From: Streptomyces sp. Ru72
GTDB taxonomy: Bacteria > Actinomycetota > Actinomycetes > Streptomycetales > Streptomycetaceae
Length of the DNA: 60,446 nt
Direction of reading: 5' to 3'
Assembly: GCF_002920635.1 (NCBI RefSeq)
Contig: NZ_PQSR01000040.1
Span: 1-60,446, forward strand
The translations under genes and the position numbers were made by a program. Of the stretch, positions 32,340-39,460 are shown piece by piece; positions within the stretch are counted from its first letter, which is position 1, and the number at the start of each line of letters is the position of its first letter. A model generated the notes under the pieces. It had not been told where the DNA came from. It made no database searches and saw nothing but the letters and a program-made list of their open reading frames with translations.

Positions 32340-33395
32340 TCAGAGGCTGACGCCGACCGTCACCGGCTCGTTCACCAGCGTGATCCCGAAGGCCTCGCGT
32401 ACCCCCGCCACGACCTCGCGGGCCAGCGCGAGCAGGTCCTCGGTGGTGGCGCCGCCCCGGTTGGTGAGGGCCAGGGTGTGCTTGGTGGAGATACGGGCGG
32501 GCCCGGTGCCGTACCCCTTGGTGAAGCCCGCCCGGTCGATCAGCCAGGCCGCCGATGTCTTGGTGTGCCCCTCCCCCGCCGGGTACGCGGGCGGCTCCGC
32601 TTCCTCGCCCAGCCGCTCCTTCACGCGGGTGCGGAACGCGGCGAAGTCCCGGTCCGTGAGGATGGGGTTGGTGAAGAAGGAGCCCGCCGACCAGGTGTCG
32701 TGGTCCTCCGGGTCCAGGACCATGCCCTTCCCCGAACGCAGCTTCAGCACGGTCTCGCGGGCGTCGGCCAGCGGCACACGGTCGCCGGGCTCCACGCCGA
32801 GGGCGCGGGCCGTCTCGGCGTACCGGATGGGCGCGGACAGTCCGTCCGCGTCCTGAAGCTCGAAGCGGACCCGCAGGACGACATGGCGGTCGGGGTCGGC
32901 CTTGAAGCGGCTGTGACGGTACGAGAACGCGCACTCGGCGTTCGGGATCGTGACCGTCTCGCGGGTCCTGCGGTCGTAGGCGATCACCTCGGTGATCGTG
33001 GAGGAGACCTCCTGGCCGTACGCCCCGACGTTCTGGATCGGGGTCGCGCCCGCGGAGCCCGGGATTCCGGCCAGGCACTCGATACCGGCGAGCCCGGCCT
33101 CGACCGTGCGGGCGACGGCGTCGCTCCACACCTCGCCCGCGGCCAGCTCCAGCTTCGTGCCGTCGAGGGAGAAGCCCTTCGTCGCGATGCGCAGGGCGGT
33201 GCCGTCGAAGCCCTTGTCGCCGATGACCAGGTTGGATCCGCCGCCGATCAGCAGCAGCGGCGTACCCGAGTCGTCGGCCTCGCGGACGGCTTCGATCACC
33301 TCGGCGTCGGTGGTGGCGGTGATCAGGCGGTGCGCGGGGCCGCCCAGTCGGAAGGTGGTCAGCGGGGCGAGCGGGGCGTCGTGGAGTTCCTGCAC
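32340..33395 (-). CDS. murB: UDP-N-acetylenolpyruvoylglucosamine reductase
   Basis: MurB is the FAD/NADPH enzyme that reduces UDP-GlcNAc-enolpyruvate to UDP-MurNAc in peptidoglycan synthesis. The 351-residue product from the GTG at 33395 matches the length I recall for S. coelicolor MurB. It has TTFRLGGPAHRL, the FAD-binding LLIGGGSNLVIGDKGF, GIPGSAGATPIQNVGAYGQE, SYRHSRFK (type I arrangement) and the active-site Ser in WSAGSFFTNPI. The start has no Shine-Dalgarno, but a TAGTCT -10 hexamer lies exactly 7 nt before the GTG, so a leaderless mRNA is likely. A terminator separates it from the upstream hadAB genes. Confidence 0.93.
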   Translation of the reverse strand: MQELHDAPLAPLTTFRLGGPAHRLITATTDAEVIEAVREADDSGTPLLLIGGGSNLVIGDKGFDGTALRIATKGFSLDGTKLELAAGEVWSDAVARTVEAGLAGIECLAGIPGSAGATPIQNVGAYGQEVSSTITEVIAYDRRTRETVTIPNAECAFSYRHSRFKADPDRHVVLRVRFELQDADGLSAPIRYAETARALGVEPGDRVPLADARETVLKLRSGKGMVLDPEDHDTWSAGSFFTNPILTDRDFAAFRTRVKERLGEEAEPPAYPAGEGHTKTSAAWLIDRAGFTKGYGTGPARISTKHTLALTNRGGATTEDLLALAREVVAGVREAFGITLVNEPVTVGVSL

Positions 33396-33402
33396 GCGCC
33401 CA

Positions 33403-33408
33403 AGACTA
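33403..33408 (-). promoter_or_regulatory. murB -10 element (leaderless start)
   Basis: TAGTCT on the minus strand ends 7 nt before the murB GTG, so transcription would begin at the start codon. No good -35 is visible. The upstream terminator at 33438-33471 means a promoter must exist in this short gap. Confidence 0.5.
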
Positions 33409-33437
33409 CGAGACGGCACCGACAGCCCCGGCACGAC

Positions 33438-33471
33438 GTAAGGGGCGCCCGCAATGGCGAGCGCCCCTTAC
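33438..33471 (-). terminator. hadB terminator
   Basis: GTAAGGGGCGC (33438-33448) pairs with GCGCCCCTTAC (33461-33471), an 11-bp stem about 20 nt after the dehydratase stop. Confidence 0.75.
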
Positions 33472-33490
33472 CGAAAGCCCCGACCGCGGG

Positions 33491-33919
33491 TCAGGCCAGC
33501 CGTACGAGCGCTCGCGACATGCCCAGCACCTTCTGGCCGCCGCTGGTCGCCGTGAGGTCGACGCGGACCGTGTTGTCGTCGAGCTTTGCCCCGACCTTGC
33601 CGCTCACCTCGACGAGGGCGCCCTGGTCGTCGTTGGGGACGACGACGGGCCTGGTGAAGCGGACGCCGTACTCGACGATCGCGCCGGGGTCGCCCACCCA
33701 GTCGGTCACCACACGGATCGCCTCGGCCATGGTGAACATGCCGTGCGCGATGACGTCCGGCAGGCCGACCTCCTTGGCGAACTTCTCGTTCCAGTGGATC
33801 GGGTTGAAGTCCCCGGAGGCGCCCGCGTAGCGCACGAGTGTGGCGCGGGTCACGGGGAAGGTCTGAGCAGGCAGTTCGGCGCCGACCTCGACGGTGTCGT
33901 ACGCGATCTTCGCGGTCAT
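33491..33919 (-). CDS. MaoC-type dehydratase, HadB-like subunit
   Basis: A 142-residue hot-dog fold (R)-specific hydratase/dehydratase. The hydratase motif is FNPIHWNEKFAKEVGLPDVI, in which Asp (SGDFNP) and His are the catalytic pair, followed by AHGMFTMAEAI. It overlaps the preceding hot-dog gene. I use the ATG at 33919, which sits well behind AGGGGGAG; a GTG at 33928 is too close to it. In mycobacteria the HadA-HadB heterodimer, encoded beside rpmG, dehydrates 3-hydroxyacyl-ACP in fatty/mycolic acid elongation. The same arrangement here suggests an equivalent heterodimer, though Streptomyces makes no mycolates. Confidence 0.85.
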   Translation of the reverse strand: MTAKIAYDTVEVGAELPAQTFPVTRATLVRYAGASGDFNPIHWNEKFAKEVGLPDVIAHGMFTMAEAIRVVTDWVGDPGAIVEYGVRFTRPVVVPNDDQGALVEVSGKVGAKLDDNTVRVDLTATSGGQKVLGMSRALVRLA

Positions 33920-33924
33920 CCGGG

Positions 33925-34380
33925 TCACTCCCCCTCTTCCGGCGCCCTGGCGACGAGCTTGGTCCAGGCGGTCACCACGTGCTCACCGACCTCGTCGTGG
34001 ACCTCGCCTCGGATGTCCAGGACGTCGTTGCCGGCCAGGCTCTTGATCGACTCGATGGTCGAGGTGACGCTGAGCAGGTCGCCGGCGCGGACCGGGCGGG
34101 TGTAGACGAACCTCTGGTCACCGTGCACGACCCGGCTGTAGTCGAGGCCGAGCTGCGGGTCCTCGATGACCTGGCCCGCGGCCTTGTACGTGATCGCGAA
34201 CACGAACGTCGGCGGGGCGATCACATCGGGGTGACCGAGCGCCTTGGCGGCCTCCGGATCGGTGTAGGCCGGGTTGGCGTCCCCGATCGCCTCCGCGAAC
34301 TCACGGATCTTCTCCCGGCCGACCTCATAGGGATCGGTGGGCGGGTAGGACCGCCCCACGAAGGACTGGTCGAGCGCCAT
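33925..34380 (-). CDS. MaoC-type N-terminal dehydratase, HadA-like subunit
   Basis: A 151-residue hot-dog protein (MALDQSFVGRSYPPTDPYEV...) of the FAS1-like dehydratase type. It contains REKIREFAEAIGDANPAY and ALGHPDVIAPPTFVFA but lacks the catalytic Asp/His hydratase motif found in the following subunit. This is as expected for HadA-type subunits, which supply the substrate-binding half of a heterodimer. It follows rpmG by about 180 nt and overlaps the HadB-like gene region, implying coupled synthesis. Confidence 0.85.
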   Translation of the reverse strand: MALDQSFVGRSYPPTDPYEVGREKIREFAEAIGDANPAYTDPEAAKALGHPDVIAPPTFVFAITYKAAGQVIEDPQLGLDYSRVVHGDQRFVYTRPVRAGDLLSVTSTIESIKSLAGNDVLDIRGEVHDEVGEHVVTAWTKLVARAPEEGE

Positions 34381-34516
34381 GGGCTCGGCACCTCCTGGTG
34401 TGTGCTGTGGTTGACCGCGCTGGACGACCCGCCCGGTCCGAGGACGGTCCGGGCCTGCGGACCGCCCACATCGTCGCATCTGACAACGAACGAGCGATGC
34501 GCGGGCCGCAACGACA

Positions 34517-34549
34517 CGAGGCCGCCCCCTGCTGTAGGGGACGGCCTCG
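34517..34549 (-). terminator. hairpin after rpmG
   Basis: A stem of CGAGGCCG with CGGCCTCG plus an inner CCCC/GGGG pairing, 15 nt downstream of the rpmG stop. It is a terminator or attenuator before the HadA-like gene. Confidence 0.65.
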
Positions 34550-34563
34550 CTGATGAGTCCGGA

Positions 34564-34728
34564 TCAGCGCGTCTCGCGGTGCGCGGTGTGCGCGTTGCAA
34601 CGCGGGCAGTGCTTCTTCAGCTCAAGACGATCCGGGTTGTTGCGCCGGTTCTTCTTGGTGATGTAGTTCCGCTCCTTGCACTCCACGCAGGCCAGCGTGA
34701 TCTTCGGGCGGACGTCGGTGGCAGCCAC
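34564..34728 (-). CDS. rpmG: 50S ribosomal protein L33
   Basis: A 54-residue zinc-ribbon L33. Cys pairs ACVECKE and HCPRCNAH form the zinc site (the C+ type), and the family blocks NYITKKNRRNNPDRLELKK are present. The start is the GTG at 34728 with AAGGAGCACTCAC upstream. Streptomyces often has a second, cysteine-free L33 used under zinc limitation; this is the zinc-containing one. It follows tRNA-Thr and tRNA-Met, as in mycobacteria. Confidence 0.95.
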   Translation of the reverse strand: MAATDVRPKITLACVECKERNYITKKNRRNNPDRLELKKHCPRCNAHTAHRETR

Positions 34729-34817
34729 GTGAGTGCTCCTTGACGAACGGGTAGACGAAATTAACGCAAGAAAGAGTAGCCGATCGAAGGACCGACCCCG
34801 CAATCGGCTACTGTGAG

Positions 34818-34890
34818 TAGCGGTGACCGGACTTGAACCGGTGACACAGCGATTATGAGCCGCTTGCTCTACCGACTGAGCTACACCGCT
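34818..34890 (-). tRNA. tRNA-Met (CAT), elongator type
   Basis: A 73-nt cloverleaf on the minus strand. The acceptor AGCGGTG pairs with CACCGCT, the anticodon loop CTCATAA has anticodon CAT, and the T-arm has GGTTCAAGTCC. The full A-form acceptor pairing at position 1 indicates the elongator, not the initiator. Confidence 0.95.
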
Positions 34891-34936
34891 GCGATGCGAT
34901 CGGGCCCTGCCTCGCGGCGGGAACCTCTCCCATCAG

Positions 34937-35009
34937 AGCCCCAATACGGAATCGAACCGTAGACCTTCTCCTTACCATGGAGACGCTCTGCCGACTGAGC
35001 TATTGGGGC
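34937..35009 (-). tRNA. tRNA-Thr (GGT)
   Basis: A 73-nt cloverleaf on the minus strand. The acceptor GCCCCAA pairs with TTGGGGC, the anticodon stem TCTCC/GGAGA encloses ATGGTAA with anticodon GGT, and the T-arm has GGTTCGATTCC. It is the first gene of the tRNA-Thr, tRNA-Met, rpmG group. Confidence 0.96.
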
Positions 35010-35020
35010 GAGCGATGAAG

Positions 35021-35050
35021 ACATTACACGGTCGCCTGCCGTTCGCCCAA
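35021..35050 (-). promoter_or_regulatory. promoter of the tRNA-Thr/tRNA-Met/rpmG group
   Basis: On the minus strand TTGGGC (35050-35045) and TAATGT (35026-35021) have an 18-bp spacer, just upstream of tRNA-Thr. Confidence 0.5.
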
Positions 35051-35210
35051 ATCCGTTTCGCCGCACCCCGTCCGTACTGTTCCCGGTGCCCCCGCGCACC
35101 ACACCCCCGGTACGACTATTGCGCTCCTCCCCGCCCCGGCCGGGCCGCAACCCTAGGCTCGAGTCACCCTGCGTGATCTTGCCTTTGGTGCCGTGGACCA
35201 CAGGAGCGCG

Positions 35211-36482
35211 ATGCCCGACAGCCGACCGCAGCCGCCCCGCTTCCCGCCCTCGCCGTCGGACCCCGCCGACTCCGCCACCCTGCTGCTGTGCGGGGCCCGG
35301 CTCACCGACGGCCGGACGGTGGACGTGCGGCTCGGTGGTGGTCGTATCGAGGCCGTCGGCACACCCGGCAGCCTGGCGACCGGTGCCGTCGGCGCCCGCG
35401 TCGACCTGCGCGGCTATCTGCTCCTGCCGGCCCCCGCCGAGCCGCACGCCCACTGCGACACGGCCCTGTCCGCCGACGGCACGGGCGACTCGCGGGGTTC
35501 GGGCGGCCCCGGACCACAGGCGCCCCCTCCGGAGGAGGTCCAGCGTCGCGCCACCGAGGCCGTGCTGCTGCAACTCGGGCACGGCGCGACGGCCCTGCGC
35601 TCCCACGTGCGCATCGGTGAACCGGGGCTGGACGCGCTGGGCGCCGTACTGAGGGCGCGGCGCTCGCTGCGCGGGCTCGCCGAGCTGACGGCTGTGGCGA
35701 TGCCGGGAGTGCTGACCGGGGCCGCCGGCGCGGACGGGCTCGCGATGCTGCGGGACGCGGTGAAGATGGGCGCGACGGTGGTGGGCGGCTGCCCGGACGC
35801 GGACCCCGATCCCGCCGGGTACGTGGAGGCGGTCCTGCAGATCGCCTCGGAGTTCGGCTGCCCGGTCGACCTGCACACGGACACCCGCGATCCGGTGCGG
35901 CTGTCCCGGCTCGCGGCGATGGCGGCCGGTCTGCGGCCCGGGGTGACGCTCGGTCCGTGCGGCGGCCTCGGGCGCCTCACGGCGGGGACGGCCGCCCGCG
36001 TCGCGGACCGGCTCGCCGCTGCCCGGGTCACCGTGGTGTGCCTGCCACAGGGCGGCTGCGGCGCCATCGGCCGGCGCGGCACGGCTCCGGTGCGCCTGCT
36101 GCGGTCGGCCGGGGTGCGGGTCGCGGCGGGCAGCGGGGCACTGAGGGACCCGGCGAACCCGGTCGGGCGCGGAGACCCGCTGGAGGCGGCCTACCTGCTG
36201 GCCTCGCGGTACGGGGTGTCCACCGAGGACGCGTACGACATGGTGAGCGCGTCGGCGCGGGCGGCGCTCGGGCTGCCTGAGGTGCGCGTGGAGGCGGGTT
36301 TCCCGGCGGAACTGCTCGCGGTGCGCGCCGACGGGCTGGCCGGCGCGCTGTCGCTGGCCTACAGCCGGGTGGTGATCCACCGGGGGCGCCTGGTGGCTCG
36401 TACGAGCGCGGTGCGGGAGTACTGCGACTCGGCCGCGGTGGCGCTGGAGCTGCCACGGCAGGGCCGGGCGGAGCCGTCGTGA
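35211..36482 (+). CDS. cytosine-deaminase-like amidohydrolase, metal ligands incomplete
   Basis: A 423-residue amidohydrolase-fold protein. The beta-barrel cap (LLLCGARLTDGRTVDVRLGG) and PHAHCDTAL, the HxH of the first metal site, are present, as are SHVRIG and DLHTDTRDP. However, the position that should hold a metal-binding His (SHCTAL-type) reads GPCGGL. The block that should contain the final metal Asp (AGSDN-RDPFNP) reads AGSGALRDPANP. With two ligands gone, normal deaminase activity is doubtful. The ATG at 35211 has CAGGAG upstream. It stands alone after the tRNA group on the opposite strand. It may be an inactive or repurposed homologue. Confidence applies to the family. Confidence 0.78.
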   Translation: MPDSRPQPPRFPPSPSDPADSATLLLCGARLTDGRTVDVRLGGGRIEAVGTPGSLATGAVGARVDLRGYLLLPAPAEPHAHCDTALSADGTGDSRGSGGPGPQAPPPEEVQRRATEAVLLQLGHGATALRSHVRIGEPGLDALGAVLRARRSLRGLAELTAVAMPGVLTGAAGADGLAMLRDAVKMGATVVGGCPDADPDPAGYVEAVLQIASEFGCPVDLHTDTRDPVRLSRLAAMAAGLRPGVTLGPCGGLGRLTAGTAARVADRLAAARVTVVCLPQGGCGAIGRRGTAPVRLLRSAGVRVAAGSGALRDPANPVGRGDPLEAAYLLASRYGVSTEDAYDMVSASARAALGLPEVRVEAGFPAELLAVRADGLAGALSLAYSRVVIHRGRLVARTSAVREYCDSAAVALELPRQGRAEPS

Positions 36483-36605
36483 CGGCCGGGGACAACTCGG
36501 CCCTGACGTGCGGTCGTTGCGCGGGGCGGGAAGGCGCGCTCCGCTGTGCGTGAAGTCGTGGGAGTCGTGGGGCAAAAGGCCCCGTCGGGGCGTACGGTCG
36601 GAAAC

Positions 36606-37262
36606 ATGCGCATTGTCATCGCTGGAGGTCATGGTCAGATCGCGCTGCGGCTGGAGCGGCTGCTCGCCGCGCGCGGCGACGAGGTCGCGGGGGTCATCCG
36701 CCGGGCGGAACAGGCCGACGATCTACGGGAGGCGGGCGCCGAGCCGATCGTGTGCGACCTGGAGTCGGCGTCGGCGGAGGAGGTCGCCGCGCATCTGCGG
36801 GGAGCCGACGCGGCCGTCTTCGCGGCGGGTGCGGGCCCGGGCAGCGGCGCGGAGCGCAAGCACACGGTGGACCGGGACGCGGCGATCCTGTTCGCGGACG
36901 CGGCGGAACGGGCGGGCGTGCGCCGGTTCGTCGTCGTGTCGTCGATGGGCGCCGATCCGGAACGCCCGGGCGACGAGGTCTTCGACGTGTACCTGCGCGC
37001 CAAGGGCGAGGCCGACGCCTATGTACGCGCCCACAAGTCCCTGGACTGGACGATCCTGCGCCCCGGCTCCCTGACGGACGACGCCGGCAAGGGCCTGGTC
37101 CGCCTGGAGGCGCACACGGGGCGCGGCGCCATCCCGCGCGACGACGTGGCGGCGGTTCTGGCGGAACTCGTCGACACACCCGCGACGGCCGGTCTGACGC
37201 TGGAGCTGATCAGCGGTTCGACCCCGGTGTCCGTGGCGGTGAAGTCGGTGGCCGGGAACTGA
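36606..37262 (+). CDS. NAD(P)H-binding protein, atypical SDR
   Basis: A 218-residue Rossmann protein with the nucleotide motif VIAGGHGQIALRLERLL, CDLESASAEEVAAHLRGADA, and FVVVSSMGADP followed by LDWTILRPGSLTDD. It matches the YwnB/NmrA-like atypical SDR group (NAD-dependent epimerase-like). The ATG at 36606 is the first in-frame Met giving a proper N-terminal beta strand. The next gene starts 11 nt downstream and is likely co-transcribed. Substrate unknown. Confidence 0.82.
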   Translation: MRIVIAGGHGQIALRLERLLAARGDEVAGVIRRAEQADDLREAGAEPIVCDLESASAEEVAAHLRGADAAVFAAGAGPGSGAERKHTVDRDAAILFADAAERAGVRRFVVVSSMGADPERPGDEVFDVYLRAKGEADAYVRAHKSLDWTILRPGSLTDDAGKGLVRLEAHTGRGAIPRDDVAAVLAELVDTPATAGLTLELISGSTPVSVAVKSVAGN

Positions 37263-37273
37263 GCGGGGCGGGG

Positions 37274-37648
37274 ATGCCGGAGGGGATTCCGCCGTCGCGG
37301 GCGGCGTTGCTGACGCGGATGTACGAGGTGTTCGCCACGGACGAACGGGACGCGTTCGTCCTGCACTGCCTGTCCCCGGACGTCGACTGGCCGAACGTCC
37401 TCGACGGCGTACGGTTGCGCGGCCGCGAGGAGGTACGCGCGTACTGGGCACGCCAGTTCGCCTCCGGCCACCCGCTGGTACGCCTTGAGGGGCTGCGCCC
37501 GGAGGACGACGGCGAGGCGGTCGTCGCCACCGTGCGGCCCGGCAGACGCACGCGGACGGGCGACGAGTGGGCTGCGGACACCGTCGAGCATGTGTACCGC
37601 TTCGACGCGGAGGGCCTGGTGAGCCGGATGGACGTCCGGCGGCCCTGA
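37274..37648 (+). CDS. NTF2-like (SnoaL-type) protein
   Basis: A 124-residue cone-fold protein. The N-terminal helix TRMYEVFATDERDAFVLHCL and the block DVDWPNVLDGVRLRGREEVRAY match the SnoaL/DUF4440-like nuclear-transport-factor-2 pattern. The ATG at 37274 follows GGGGCGGGG, 11 nt after the oxidoreductase stop, so the two form an operon. Members serve as isomerases, hydrolases or small-molecule binders; no specific function can be given. Confidence 0.75.
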   Translation: MPEGIPPSRAALLTRMYEVFATDERDAFVLHCLSPDVDWPNVLDGVRLRGREEVRAYWARQFASGHPLVRLEGLRPEDDGEAVVATVRPGRRTRTGDEWAADTVEHVYRFDAEGLVSRMDVRRP

Positions 37649-37696
37649 CGGCTCGTCGGTCGGCGGACGGGTTCGGAGCGCCCCTGGAGACCGCCC

Positions 37697-37909
37697 TCAG
37701 AACAGCGGAAGCTGACCGGGGAACTCCGGTACGGCATACCCGTCGAGGGTGGGCTGCGCGGCGTCGGCCTGCGCGAGCCGACGGGACCCGGGACAGGAGA
37801 CGAGCGTCCCGCCGCTCCGCGTCCCCGGCGGATCGTGGCGCGCGAACCGCCCCGCGACGACGGCGATGTCCCGCCGGCACTGGGGGCAGGTCCTGCGGGG
37901 CGACGACAT
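37697..37909 (-). CDS. small zinc-ribbon protein
   Basis: A 70-residue protein beginning MSSPRRTCPQCRRDIAVVAG, with a second Cys in TLVSCPGS, a partial zinc ribbon, and a conserved LPLF end. Similar short proteins are widespread in Streptomyces with no assigned role. The ATG at 37909 is used; the frame extends upstream to 38050 without a good start. It is convergent with the NTF2-like gene. Confidence 0.65.
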   Translation of the reverse strand: MSSPRRTCPQCRRDIAVVAGRFARHDPPGTRSGGTLVSCPGSRRLAQADAAQPTLDGYAVPEFPGQLPLF

Positions 37910-38086
37910 GGGTTCAGCGTACGAGAACCGGCTCGGCGGGGAGAGGAAACGGCCGGTGGCCGTCAGAGACACGGGAGGGGCGTCGGGGCTGGTACGCGTG
38001 ATCAAGGTCATGGCGGACGCCATGCGCGTGCCAGGACGAGCAGGGGCCACGGGGAACCACAGTGCCGGGCAGTAGGCCCGAACGAG

Positions 38087-38123
38087 ATCGGCCCCCGACC
38101 AGACTTGCTGGTCAGGGGCCGAT
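38087..38123 (-). terminator. tRNA-Tyr terminator
   Basis: A 15-bp stem with one mismatch (38087-38101 against 38109-38123) and a 7-base loop, immediately downstream of tRNA-Tyr on the minus strand. Confidence 0.75.
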
Positions 38124-38134
38124 TCCCACTAGCG

Positions 38135-38216
38135 TGGCGGCGCCAGGATTCGAACCTGGGTAGGCATAGCCGACAGATTTACAGTCTGCTCCCTTTGGCC
38201 GCTCGGGCACACCGCC
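38135..38216 (-). tRNA. tRNA-Tyr (GTA)
   Basis: An 82-nt tRNA on the minus strand with the long variable arm of class II tRNAs. The acceptor GGCGGTG pairs with CGCCGCC, the anticodon loop CTGTAAA has anticodon GTA, and the T-arm has GGTTCGAATCC. CCA is not encoded. Confidence 0.96.
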
Positions 38217-38439
38217 GGGGATTGCTGCCCTGGAGGCCGCTTTTCGGCGGTGCTCCCTGGCAACGACGTAAACGATACCTGATGCGCAGGGGTGCTTCGC
38301 CACCCGATAGATCGGGACCGGACCGGAGGGGGTGACTAGGCTTATGCGGATGCGGCCCGGCTCGACGCCGGGCCGGGCGCCCGCGCTCCCGCACGCCGAT
38401 CCGCAGCCCGTTCCATCCCGATACAAGGAGCCACAGGAC

Positions 38440-38928
38440 ATGGCCGACTCCAGTTTCGACATCGTCTCGAAGGTCGAGCGGCAGGAGGTCGACAACGCCC
38501 TCAACCAGGCCGCCAAGGAGATCTCCCAGCGCTACGACTTCAAGAACGTCGGCGCCTCGATCGCCTGGTCCGGCGACAAGATCCTGATGCAGGCCAACTC
38601 CGAGGACCGGGTGAAGGCCGTCCTCGACGTCTTCGAGACCAAGCTGGTCAAGCGTGGCATCTCGCTGAAGGTGCTGGAGGCCGGTGAGCCGCAGCTCTCC
38701 GGCAAGGAGTACAAGATCTTCGCGTCGATCCAGGAGGGCATCACCCAGGAGAACGCGAAGAAGGTGGCGAAGATCATCCGTGATGAGGGTCCCAAGGGCG
38801 TCAAGGCCCAGGTGCAGGGCGACGAACTGCGCGTCAGCTCCAAGAGCCGGGACGACCTCCAGACCGTGATCGCGCTGCTCAAGGGCAAGGACTTCGACTT
38901 CGCCCTGCAGTTCGTGAACTACCGGTAG
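38440..38928 (+). CDS. YajQ family nucleotide-binding protein
   Basis: A 162-residue YajQ/DUF520 protein (MADSSFDIVSKVERQEVDNA...), two ferredoxin-like domains with conserved ISQRYDFKN and NAKKVAKIIRDEG. Members bind nucleotides or RNA; a Xanthomonas homologue binds cyclic di-GMP. The ATG at 38440 follows CAAGGAG. It ends 17 nt before a strong terminator. The physiological role in Streptomyces is not established. Confidence 0.93.
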   Translation: MADSSFDIVSKVERQEVDNALNQAAKEISQRYDFKNVGASIAWSGDKILMQANSEDRVKAVLDVFETKLVKRGISLKVLEAGEPQLSGKEYKIFASIQEGITQENAKKVAKIIRDEGPKGVKAQVQGDELRVSSKSRDDLQTVIALLKGKDFDFALQFVNYR

Positions 38929-38945
38929 GCCCCTTCCACGACGCA

Positions 38946-38977
38946 GGGTGGGCACCCCGGGCGCGGGGTGCCCACCC
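38946..38977. terminator. bidirectional terminator
   Basis: A perfect 13-bp stem (38946-38958 with 38965-38977) between the convergent YajQ and GlsB-type genes, with TTCTGT following on the plus strand. Confidence 0.85.
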
Positions 38978-39011
38978 TTCTGTGCCGCTGGCTGCGGCTT
39001 CGGTGGCGCGC

Positions 39012-39278
39012 TCAGCGGCGGGAGTCGCCGAACAGGATGCGGTAGATGATCAGCAGCACGAGCGAGCCGCCGATCGCGGCCGCCCAGGTGGCGCCGTCGT
39101 AGAAGTGCTTGCTGATCGGGTGGTGCAGCCAGCGGGCGGAGATCCAGCCGCCGATGAAGGCACCCGCGATGCCGATGAGGGTCGTCCCGATGAAGCCGCC
39201 GGGGTCCTTGCCCGGCAGCAGGAACTTGGCGATGGCGCCTGCCAACAGCCCCAGGATGATCCAGCTGACAATGCCCAT
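39012..39278 (-). CDS. GlsB/YeaQ/YmgE family membrane protein
   Basis: An 88-residue hydrophobic protein (MGIVSWIILGLLAGAIAKFL, then GKDPGGFIGTTLIGIAGAFI). It has three predicted membrane segments and the family's repeated small-residue pattern. The family was long named transglycosylase-associated and is often stress-induced. The ATG at 39278 is preceded by GGCAGGTTCACGGC. Downstream is a terminator. Function is otherwise unknown. Confidence 0.9.
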   Translation of the reverse strand: MGIVSWIILGLLAGAIAKFLLPGKDPGGFIGTTLIGIAGAFIGGWISARWLHHPISKHFYDGATWAAAIGGSLVLLIIYRILFGDSRR

Positions 39279-39460
39279 GCCGTGAACCTGCCTCTCCGCG
39301 CTGTGCCTGTGCTGTGTTTCTGCTCCGGCCAGGCTGTGTCATGCGTCGACGTGTGTGATTCCGCTGGTCACGCGCTCGTTCAAGAGTTCGTGGCGCGTCG
39401 TTGTCGGGGAGGACGCCTCCGCGGCGGCCGCCGGTTGCACGGCTCAGTAGGGTTCGGTCC

